NCBI RefSeq assembly: GCF_008120935.1
Contig: NZ_RDBO01000077.1
Coordinates: 632,463-696,462 of the forward strand
Reading direction: 5' to 3'
From: Streptomyces sp. sk2.1
GTDB lineage: Bacteria > Actinomycetota > Actinomycetes > Streptomycetales > Streptomycetaceae
DNA: 64,000 nt
Below are positions 34,341 through 41,389 of this stretch, piece by piece; position 1 is the first letter of the stretch; every line of letters starts with the position of its first letter. The position numbers and the translations under genes were made by a program. Under the pieces are notes generated by a model. It was not told the origin of the DNA. It made no database searches and saw nothing but the letters and a program-made list of their open reading frames with translations.

Positions 34341-35302
34341 GGGTGCTGCTGCTCGGAGCCAACGGATTCCTCGGCCGGTTCGTGGCCGATCGCCTGCTCG
34401 CCGACCCCGCCGTGCACCTCACGGCGCTCGGCCGCGGCGACGACGCCGACGTACGGTTCGACCTGGCCAGCGGAAGCCCCGGCGCGCTGACCCGCTTCCT
34501 GGACGCCGTCCACCCCGGCGTCGTCGTCAACTGCGCGGGCGCCACCCGCGGCGGGGCGCGCGAGCTGACCCGCCACAACACCGTCGCCGTCGCCACCGTC
34601 TGCGAGGCGATGCGGCGCAGCGGCTGCACGGCCCGCCTCGTCCAGGTCGGCTGCTCCTCGGAGTACGGGCCCTCGCAGCCCGGCTCGTCCACCGCGGAGG
34701 ACGCGCTGCCGCGCCCCGGCGGCCCGTACGGCGTCAGCAAGCTCGCCGCCACCGAACTCGTCCTCGGCTCCGGCCTCGACGCGGTCGTGCTGCGGGTCTT
34801 CTCCCCGGTCGGACCGGGCACCCCGGCCGGTTCCCCGCTCGGCAGGCTCGCCGAGGCGATGCGCCGGGCCATGCAGTCCGGGGACGGCGAGCTGAAGCTC
34901 AGCGGCCTCGGCGTGCAGCGCGACTTCGTCGACGTGCGCGATGTCGCGCGCGCCGTGCACGCGGCCTCGCTCTCCGCAGCCCAGGGCGTCGTCAACATCG
35001 GTACCGGACGCGCCGTGCGCCTGCGGGACGCGGCCGCCGTCCTCGCCCGGGTCGCCGGATACGCGGGCGCGCTCCACGAGCTGGACGCGCCCCCGCCCCG
35101 GCTGCCCATCGGTGCCCCGCGCACCTCCAACGAGTCGGTCATCGAGCACCTCTCGGCGACCCCGTCCCCCTACCCCGACGGCTGCGGCGCCTGGCAGCAG
35201 GCCGACGTCCGCACCGCCAGGGACCGGCTCGGCTGGCGCCCCCGGATCAATCTGGAGGAGTCCCTCGCCGACATCTGGATGGAGGCGGCGTGCCGCATCT
35301 GA
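34337..35302 (+). CDS. NAD-dependent epimerase/dehydratase (extended SDR)
   Basis: A 321-residue sugar-nucleotide epimerase-like enzyme. The Rossmann motif GANGFLG is at residues 7-13, the catalytic set is S in GCSSEYGPS and YGVSK, and an NIGTGRAVRL block binds substrate phosphate in relatives. In this context a UDP-GlcNAc/UDP-GalNAc C4-epimerase role (PelX/Uge3-like) is likely but not provable from sequence. It overlaps the 19-codon ORF upstream by 4 bp and the next gene by 13 bp, so it is tightly coupled. Confidence 0.88.
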   Translation: MRVLLLGANGFLGRFVADRLLADPAVHLTALGRGDDADVRFDLASGSPGALTRFLDAVHPGVVVNCAGATRGGARELTRHNTVAVATVCEAMRRSGCTARLVQVGCSSEYGPSQPGSSTAEDALPRPGGPYGVSKLAATELVLGSGLDAVVLRVFSPVGPGTPAGSPLGRLAEAMRRAMQSGDGELKLSGLGVQRDFVDVRDVARAVHAASLSAAQGVVNIGTGRAVRLRDAAAVLARVAGYAGALHELDAPPPRLPIGAPRTSNESVIEHLSATPSPYPDGCGAWQQADVRTARDRLGWRPRINLEESLADIWMEAACRI

Positions 35303-36120
35303 CCATCACCGGCACGATCCCCAGGACCGGTGGTGCCGAACGGTTCGGCTTCGGCGTCCCCGGCTGTGCGCACCCGCTGCTCGCCCCCGCCGAGTGGGCC
35401 GAACTGGCCCGCCCCGGCACCCCGCTGCACTGGGCCGTCCTCAACATCGACAACGGCCCCGGCAGCAGACCGGACCCGCACTGCCTGGAGGCCGCGGGCC
35501 GGCTGCGCAACGCGCGGGAGCGGGCCGTGCACGACGAGGACCCGCGCGAGGCGGTCCGGGCGGCGGGCGGCAGCCTGCTCGGCCACCTCGACCTGGCCCT
35601 CGGCGACCGACCCTTCGCGGAGCTGGTCGCCGACGCGCGGTCCTTCCTCGACTGGTACCGCGTCGACGGCTTCTACCTCGACCGCTGCCCGGCCGAACGC
35701 GCCGGTCTCCCGGCGGTGCGCCGTCTCACCGGCACGCTCGCCGCGCTCCTCGGCGACGGGGAGCGGCCGCCCGGCCGGGGGCGCGGGCCGCTGGTGCTCG
35801 CGCCCGACACCCACCCGTACCCCGGCTACGCGGAGGCCGCCGACCAGCTGGTGACCTTCCGCGGCCCGTGGACCGACTACCGCTGGTCGCAGGTGGCGGA
35901 GTGGACCGCGGCCTATCCGCCGGAGAAGTTCGCGCACTTCGTCCACGGGGTCCCGCGCACCCATCTCGAAGAGGCCATGCGCATCGCCCGCTGGCAGGGG
36001 GCGGGCACGATCTTCTTCACGGATCGAGACGGCCGACAGGGACGAACCGACCCATTCGTGACGCTGCCCAGGTACTGGGACGAAATCGTCTCGCGGGTCG
36101 GACCGGGTATCTCGGAATGA
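35290..36120 (+). CDS. spherulation-specific family 4 (GH135-like) protein
   Basis: A 276-residue TIM-barrel-type protein of the spherulin-4 family. Matching blocks are GFGVPGCAHPLLAPAEWAEL, then HWAVLNIDNGPGSRPDP, LLGHLDLALGD, and DWYRVDGFYLDRCPAER. The fungal member Sph3 is an endo-alpha-1,4-N-acetylgalactosaminidase (GH135) needed for galactosaminogalactan synthesis (established). The family's usual FFDE strand reads YLDR here, so the second acid is replaced. There is no signal peptide, so it would act inside the cell unless exported by another route. The start overlaps the epimerase gene. Confidence 0.82.
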   Translation: MPHLTITGTIPRTGGAERFGFGVPGCAHPLLAPAEWAELARPGTPLHWAVLNIDNGPGSRPDPHCLEAAGRLRNARERAVHDEDPREAVRAAGGSLLGHLDLALGDRPFAELVADARSFLDWYRVDGFYLDRCPAERAGLPAVRRLTGTLAALLGDGERPPGRGRGPLVLAPDTHPYPGYAEAADQLVTFRGPWTDYRWSQVAEWTAAYPPEKFAHFVHGVPRTHLEEAMRIARWQGAGTIFFTDRDGRQGRTDPFVTLPRYWDEIVSRVGPGISE

Positions 36121-36205
36121 GAGGGGGCGTGGCAGTGTTACCGGAAGAACAACCGTACGCAGTTGAAGTACGTAGAAACCGACCACCTGCATTGTTGAGG
36201 TTCCT

Positions 36206-37384
36206 GTGTCGCTGCCACCCCTGGTCGAGCCAGCTGCTGAGCTCACCGTCGACGAGGTCCGCAGGTACTCCCGCCACCTGATCATCCCGGATGTCGGGAT
36301 GGACGGACAGAAGCGGCTGAAGAACGCGAAGGTGCTCTGTGTCGGCGCCGGCGGTCTGGGGTCGCCGGCCCTGATGTACATGGCCGCGGCCGGCGTGGGC
36401 ACGCTCGGCATCGTGGAGTTCGACGAGGTCGACGAGTCGAACCTGCAGCGCCAGATCATCCACAGCCAGTCCGACATCGGCCGCTCCAAGGCCGAGTCCG
36501 CCAGGGACTCGGTGCTCGGCATCAACCCGTACGTGAACGTGGTCCTTCACGAGGAGCGGCTCGAAGCCGACAACGTGATGGACATCTTCGCCCAGTACGA
36601 CCTGATCGTGGACGGCACGGACAACTTCGCCACCCGCTATCTGGTCAACGACGCGGCCGTGCTGCTGAACAAGCCGTACATCTGGGGCTCGATCTACCGG
36701 TTCGACGGCCAGGCGTCCGTCTTCTGGTCCGAGCACGGCCCCTGCTACCGCTGCCTCTACCCGGAGCCGCCCCCGCCGGGCATGGTCCCCTCCTGCGCCG
36801 AGGGCGGCGTGCTCGGGGTGCTCTGCGCCTCCATCGGCTCCATCCAGGTCAACGAGGCCATCAAGCTGATCGCCGGCATCGGCGACCCGCTGGTCGGCCG
36901 ACTGATGATCTACGACGCCCTGGAGATGCAGTACCGCCAGGTCAAGGTCCGCAAGGACCCCGACTGCGCGGTCTGCGGCGAGAACCCCACCGTCACCGAG
37001 CTCATCGACTACGAGGCCTTCTGCGGCGTCGTGTCCGAGGAGGCCCAGGAGGCGGCGGCCGGCTCCACGATCACTCCCAAGCAGCTCAAGGAGTGGATCG
37101 ACGCGGACGAGAAGATCGAGATCATCGACGTCCGTGAGCCGAACGAGTACGAGATCGTCTCGATCCCCGGCGCCAAGCTGATCCCGAAGAACGAGTTCCT
37201 GATGGGCAACGCCCTCCAGGACCTCCCGCAGGACCGGCGCATCGTCCTGCACTGCAAGACCGGCGTCCGCAGCGCCGAGGTCCTCGCGGTCCTCAAGTCG
37301 GCGGGCTTCGCCGACGCGGTGCACGTGGGCGGCGGCGTGATCGGCTGGGTCAACCAGATCGAGCCCGAGAAGCCGGTGTACTGA
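36206..37384 (+). CDS. moeZ: MoeZ adenylyltransferase/sulfurtransferase (ThiF plus rhodanese)
   Basis: A 392-residue two-domain enzyme that adenylates the C-terminus of sulfur-carrier proteins and transfers sulfur to them, serving cofactor, thio-metabolite and thiouridine pathways. The MoeB/ThiF half (20-260) has GAGGLGSPA, the catalytic Asp in DGTDNFATRY and zinc CxxC pairs CYRC and CAVC. The rhodanese half (285-390) has the active-site loop HCKTGVRSAEV with its Cys. GAGG lies 6 bp before the GTG. The mycobacterial counterpart (Rv3206c) has the same neighbours. Confidence 0.93.
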   Translation: MSLPPLVEPAAELTVDEVRRYSRHLIIPDVGMDGQKRLKNAKVLCVGAGGLGSPALMYMAAAGVGTLGIVEFDEVDESNLQRQIIHSQSDIGRSKAESARDSVLGINPYVNVVLHEERLEADNVMDIFAQYDLIVDGTDNFATRYLVNDAAVLLNKPYIWGSIYRFDGQASVFWSEHGPCYRCLYPEPPPPGMVPSCAEGGVLGVLCASIGSIQVNEAIKLIAGIGDPLVGRLMIYDALEMQYRQVKVRKDPDCAVCGENPTVTELIDYEAFCGVVSEEAQEAAAGSTITPKQLKEWIDADEKIEIIDVREPNEYEIVSIPGAKLIPKNEFLMGNALQDLPQDRRIVLHCKTGVRSAEVLAVLKSAGFADAVHVGGGVIGWVNQIEPEKPVY

Positions 37385-37405
37385 GACACTCCGCGTACAG
37401 CACGT

Positions 37406-37443
37406 GGTGAGGGGGCCGGTCCGCACGGACCGGCCCCCTCACC
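37406..37443. terminator. bidirectional hairpin terminator
   Basis: Perfect 17-bp arms (GGTGAGGGGGCCGGTCC and complement) with a GCAC loop, centred between convergent moeZ and the peptidase gene. Confidence 0.88.
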
Positions 37444-37460
37444 GTGTTTCCGGAGCAGTG

Positions 37461-39029
37461 CTACGAGCAGGTCTTCCCGTCGTCCGGGACCTTCCCGTCG
37501 AGGAAGTACGTGTTCACGGCCGACGTCACACAGGCGTTCCCGCCGTACGCGCCGTGCCCCTCGCCCTTGTTGGTGAGCAGGACGCCGACGCCCCCGCCCA
37601 GCTCGTCCGCCATCTTCCGGGCACCCTCGTACGGCGTCGCCGGGTCACCGGTCGTGCCGACGACCAGGATCGGACCGGCGCCCGGAGCGCTCGTCTCCGG
37701 GGTGTCGTGCTCGCCCTCCACCGGCCACTGCGAGCACCAGCCCGCCGTGTCCCACGCCAGGAACGGACCGAACACCGGGGACAGCTTCCGGAACTCCGGC
37801 AGGAGCGCGCGGGCCTCGTCCGCCGTCGGCCGGAGCTTGCTGTCCGCGCAGGAGATGGCGCGCTGCGAGTGGCTCTGGGTGTCGTAGCCGCCCCTCTCGT
37901 CACGGCCGTTGTAGGAGTCGGCGAGTGCGAGCAGCCCGTTACCGGTGCCGCTCTTCTCCGCCTCGTCCAGCGCCTGCGTCAGAGCGGGCCAGCTGCTCTT
38001 GGAGTAGAGCGGCATGACGATGCCGGTGACGGCCAGCGAGTCGTTCAGCTCGCGGCCCGAGGCGGTCGGCAGCGGCTTTCGGTCGATGCGCTCCAGCAGC
38101 CGCGCGATGCGCCGCGTGCCCGCCTTCGGGTCCTGGCCCCGGTCCTCGAGGTAGTTCTCCAGGGCCCGCTGGAAGCCGGTCGCCTGGTTGCGGGCGTGCC
38201 CGATGGCGTCCGCGGTCGGGTCGACGACGGCGTCCAGGACGGTGCGCCCGACGTTCTTCGGGAAGAGGTGGGCGTAGGTGCCGCCGAGCTCGGTGCCGTA
38301 CGACATACCGAAGTAGGTGAGCTTCCGGTCGCCCAGCACCTGGCGGATCAGGTCCATGTCGCGGGCGGCGTTCACCGTGCCGACGTGCGGCAGGAGCCTG
38401 CCGGAGAGGCGCTCGCACCCGGCGCCGAAGTCCGCGCCGTCCTTCAGGAACGCCTCCTCCTCCGCCGGTGTGTCCGGGGTCATGTCGACCTTCCGGAAGG
38501 AGGCCTCCTGCTCCTTGTCGGTGCGGCAGCGCACCCCCTCGCTGCCCGCGACCCCTCGTGGGTCGAAGCCCACCAGGTCGTAACGGGAGTTGAGTTCCCC
38601 GTACGCACCGGCGGCGCGCGGCAGTATCCCGACCCCCGAACCGCCGGGACCGCCGAAGTTGAACAGCATCGAACCGAGGCGCCGGCCGGAGTTCCCGGCC
38701 TTCTTGCGGATCAGCGCGATCCCGACCGTCTCGCCGTCCGGCTTCGCGTAGTCCAGCGGAACCCGGACCGTCGAGCACCGCCACTGGTCCCCGGGCGCGC
38801 TGCCGCCCTCCGGGGCCTCGCAGCGCTTCCAGTCCGGCCGCTGGGAGGTGAGGGAGGCGGGCAGCGGGGGCAGGCCGTCCGGCGCGGCCGACGGGTCACC
38901 GGCCGGGGACGCCGCGCGGTCCGTGCGGTCGGCCGGTTTCTCGTCCGTTCCCCCGCCGCAGCCCGCGAGCAGGCCCGTCAGCAGAAGTGCGGTGCCGGCC
39001 AGAGCTCCGGCGCGTGCGTGTGCGGACAC
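37461..39029 (-). CDS. secreted tripeptidyl-aminopeptidase-like hydrolase (lipoprotein), copy 1
   Basis: A 522-residue extracytoplasmic serine peptidase of the Streptomyces TAP/SlpD/SlpE group. The signal peptide ends in lipobox LLAGC. The oxyanion region is FNFGGPGGSG, the nucleophile sits in GMSYGTELGGTYAHLFP, the acid in GTTGDPATPYEGA and the His in GEGHGAYG. The family removes N-terminal peptides from secreted proteins. GGAGG lies 9 bp before the GTG. About 45% of the chain looks identical to copy 2, which lies directly upstream on the same strand. Confidence 0.92.
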   Translation of the reverse strand: MSAHARAGALAGTALLLTGLLAGCGGGTDEKPADRTDRAASPAGDPSAAPDGLPPLPASLTSQRPDWKRCEAPEGGSAPGDQWRCSTVRVPLDYAKPDGETVGIALIRKKAGNSGRRLGSMLFNFGGPGGSGVGILPRAAGAYGELNSRYDLVGFDPRGVAGSEGVRCRTDKEQEASFRKVDMTPDTPAEEEAFLKDGADFGAGCERLSGRLLPHVGTVNAARDMDLIRQVLGDRKLTYFGMSYGTELGGTYAHLFPKNVGRTVLDAVVDPTADAIGHARNQATGFQRALENYLEDRGQDPKAGTRRIARLLERIDRKPLPTASGRELNDSLAVTGIVMPLYSKSSWPALTQALDEAEKSGTGNGLLALADSYNGRDERGGYDTQSHSQRAISCADSKLRPTADEARALLPEFRKLSPVFGPFLAWDTAGWCSQWPVEGEHDTPETSAPGAGPILVVGTTGDPATPYEGARKMADELGGGVGVLLTNKGEGHGAYGGNACVTSAVNTYFLDGKVPDDGKTCS

Positions 39030-39144
39030 GTCGTACGTCCTCCCCGTTGTCGCCCGCGCGCCACGCGGCGCACGGGGCGCTGATCGTCGTGGCGCACGGA
39101 GGTGCCTGCATCCGAGGCGTGCAGAAGTCCGCTCATGTTAGGGC

Positions 39145-39335
39145 CTTTCGTTTGGATCAGGCCGGGCTCGCGTGCCCCGGCATGCACGCTCGCCGCGTTG
39201 TCGTCGGTCGCCATGGCTCCTTCCCCGAGCTCTCGGCTTCGCTCGAGCAGGGGAGACCCCATCCGACTCCCTCCTCCGCCTTGCGATCGCACACACCGGA
39301 CCCCGCTCACTGATCCGGCCTGATCCAAACGAAAG
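39145..39335. repeat. MITE-like element with 21-bp perfect terminal inverted repeats
   Basis: CTTTCGTTTGGATCAGGCCGG (39145-39165) is matched exactly by its complement at 39315-39335, bracketing 149 bp. The interior contains GAGCTCTCGGCTTCGCTCGAGCAG and GGGAGACCCC, a motif I recall being scattered through Streptomyces intergenic DNA. No transposase is present and no target duplication is obvious. It lies in the leader of copy 1 of the peptidase pair and would form a large stem in its mRNA. The rest of the 401-bp gap contains only the copy 1 ribosome site and the copy 2 terminator. Confidence 0.7.
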
Positions 39336-39375
39336 ACCCTGAGGCTGTCCGGCGCTCTCCGCCGGGGACGGCGAA

Positions 39376-39410
39376 GGGGCCCGTCCGGTTCCGCTCGCCG
39401 GACGGGCCCC
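39376..39410 (-). terminator. hairpin terminator downstream of peptidase copy 2
   Basis: Perfect 13-bp arms (GGGGCCCGTCCGG and complement) with a 9-nt loop, 20 bp beyond the stop of copy 2. Confidence 0.82.
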
Positions 39411-39430
39411 GGTTCCCCGGAGGGGAGTCG

Positions 39431-41035
39431 CTATCGGCAGACGGTCCCGGCCGCCGGAACCTTGCCTTCCAGCAGGTAACCGCCCACGGCCCTCTGCACA
39501 CAGGGGTTGCCGCTGTTGTACGCGCCGTGCCCCTGGCCCTCGTACGTCATCTGCACGCCGACGCCCTCGCCCAGCGCGTTCGTCATGGCCTTGGCGCCCT
39601 CGTACGGCGTCGCCGGGTCGCCGGTGTTGCCGATGACGAGGATGGGGGCCGCGCCCGGGGCGCTGACGTCCGGGGTCTCCCAGGCGCCCGCGACCGGCCA
39701 GTCGGTGCAGCCCATCAGGCCCCAGCCGAGGTAGTCCCCGAAGATCTTCGAGGCGGACCGGAACTGCGGGAGCTTGTCCTGGGTCTGGTCCGCGGTGAAC
39801 CGCTGCTTGGAGTCGGCGCAGTTGATGGCGGTGTTGGCGGCCATCGAGTTGTCGTAGCTGCCGTCCTCGGAACGGCCGTTCAGCGAGTCGGCGAGGGCGA
39901 GGAGGAGCGCGCCGTTGCCGCCCTCGGCCTCGTCCACGCCCTGCTCCAGCAGCGGCCAGGTCTGCCTGGAGTAGAGCGCGGTCGCGATGCCGGTGGTGGC
40001 CAGGGTCTGGGTCAGCCGGCGCGACCCGATGCCCGCGACCGGCTGCTTCTCCAGCGAGTCCAGCAGGTCGGAGATGCCCTGCTCGACCTCCTCGGGGGTG
40101 GCACCGGCGAGCTTGCAGTTGTCGCCGCGGTCCACGCAGTCCTGGGCGAAGTTGTCCAGCGCGAGCTGGAAGCCCTTGGCCTGGCCGAGCGAGGACTGCT
40201 CGGAGTTCTGGGTCGGGTCCACCACCGCGTCCAGCACCGACCTGCCGACGTTCTTCGGGAACAAGTGGGCGTACACGCCGCCCAGTTCGGTGCCGTACGA
40301 GATGCCGAAGTAGTACAGCTTCTTGTCGCCGAGCACCTGGCGCATCAGATCCATGTCGCGTGCGGCCTCGGTGGTGCCGACGTGGGGGAGCTGTGTGCCG
40401 GAGTTCCGCTCGCAGGCGTCCGCGAACGTCCTGGTGCTCTCGACGAGGGTCTTCACCTCCGCGGGGGTGTCCGGGGTGCCGTCGAGTTCGTAGCGGGCGT
40501 CGAGCTGCTTGTCGCTCTCGCACCGCACACCCGCGCTGCGGCCCACCCCGCGCGGGTCGAAGCTGACCAGGTCGTAGCCGGCGCGGAGCTTGTCGTAGTC
40601 CTTGCCGAAGGCGGGCAGGGTGGCGACGCCGGAGGCACCGGGACCGCCGAAGTTGAAGATGAGGGAGCCGATCCGCTTGTCCTTGTTCTCGGCCCTGGCC
40701 CGGATGAGCGCCAGCTGGATCGTCTGGCCGTCGGGGTTCGCGTAGTCGAGCGGGGCCCGCATGAACGAGCACTCCCAGGGGGTGCCGCCGGGCAGCGGGG
40801 TCGGTGCCTTCCCGCCGCCCTGCGCCGGGACCGGGGCGGGGCAGGGCTTCCACGTCAGCTGCTGGGAGGCGAGGTCGTCGGGGCCGGTCGCCGCGGCGTT
40901 CGCCGCGAGCGGCGAGCTGCGCGGCCCGGCGCCTTCCTCGGTGCCGCCGCTCGAACAGGCGGTGATGGGCAGGAGCACGGTGACGGCGGCCAGGGCGGCG
41001 GCACGCAGGGCGGGGGAGGTCCTCATGGGGCCCAT
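39431..41035 (-). CDS. secreted tripeptidyl-aminopeptidase-like hydrolase (lipoprotein), copy 2
   Basis: A 534-residue paralogue of the preceding peptidase with the same signature blocks: FNFGGPGASG, GISYGTELGGVYAHLFP (nucleophile Ser), GNTGDPATPYEGAKAM (Asp) and GQGHGAYNSG (His). The signal peptide ends LLPITAC, a lipobox. Six or more Cys in the lid region (CVDRGDNC, INCADSK, GCTDWP) suggest disulfides. Starts at 41035 (MGPM) and 41026 are both possible; neither has a clear ribosome site. The pair arose by duplication and now has separate transcripts, judged from the terminator between them. Confidence 0.9.
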   Translation of the reverse strand: MGPMRTSPALRAAALAAVTVLLPITACSSGGTEEGAGPRSSPLAANAAATGPDDLASQQLTWKPCPAPVPAQGGGKAPTPLPGGTPWECSFMRAPLDYANPDGQTIQLALIRARAENKDKRIGSLIFNFGGPGASGVATLPAFGKDYDKLRAGYDLVSFDPRGVGRSAGVRCESDKQLDARYELDGTPDTPAEVKTLVESTRTFADACERNSGTQLPHVGTTEAARDMDLMRQVLGDKKLYYFGISYGTELGGVYAHLFPKNVGRSVLDAVVDPTQNSEQSSLGQAKGFQLALDNFAQDCVDRGDNCKLAGATPEEVEQGISDLLDSLEKQPVAGIGSRRLTQTLATTGIATALYSRQTWPLLEQGVDEAEGGNGALLLALADSLNGRSEDGSYDNSMAANTAINCADSKQRFTADQTQDKLPQFRSASKIFGDYLGWGLMGCTDWPVAGAWETPDVSAPGAAPILVIGNTGDPATPYEGAKAMTNALGEGVGVQMTYEGQGHGAYNSGNPCVQRAVGGYLLEGKVPAAGTVCR

Positions 41036-41214
41036 CGTGCGGGGCGAACCGGAGGGGTGCACGGGGCACCGGTCCAAGCGGGTGGTCGGCGCACGGACCG
41101 TCGCCCGACTGGCCTCTCGGACTGCCCCGTCCGGGGCTGAGGAACCGTCAGGGTCCGTTCGGCCGATCGGGAGGAGAGGGGCGTCAGGGCTCCTGGGCCG
41201 GTCCCCGTTCCGAT

Positions 41215-41375
41215 CCCGATCCCGATCCCGGTCCCGGTCCCCGTTCCGGTCCCGGTTCGGTGAGGCCGTCCGGTACCAGGCCCCCGGCCCTCGGCCCCCG
41301 GTCCCGAGGGCCGGGCCGGGGCCGAGGGCCGGGCCGGGGCCGAGGGCCGGGCCGGGGCCGAGGGCCGGGGACCGG
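41215..41375. repeat. GC-rich low-complexity tract with CCCGAT-type and 18-bp tandem repeats
   Basis: Short CCCGATC/CCCGGTC units at 41215-41270 are followed by four near-identical 18-bp units CCGAGGGCCGGGCCGGGG from 41304. The tract fills most of the 354-bp gap between the peptidase copy 2 start and the next gene's stop. No gene is visible there. It may pause or end transcription of the flippase-like gene (inference). Confidence 0.75.
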
Positions 41376-41389
41376 GGCCGAGGGAGCCG

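Noticed and set aside
38978-39328. 116-codon minus-strand frame across the inverted-repeat element
   Set aside because: It is created by the repeated element itself and overlaps the peptidase start; no family resemblance.
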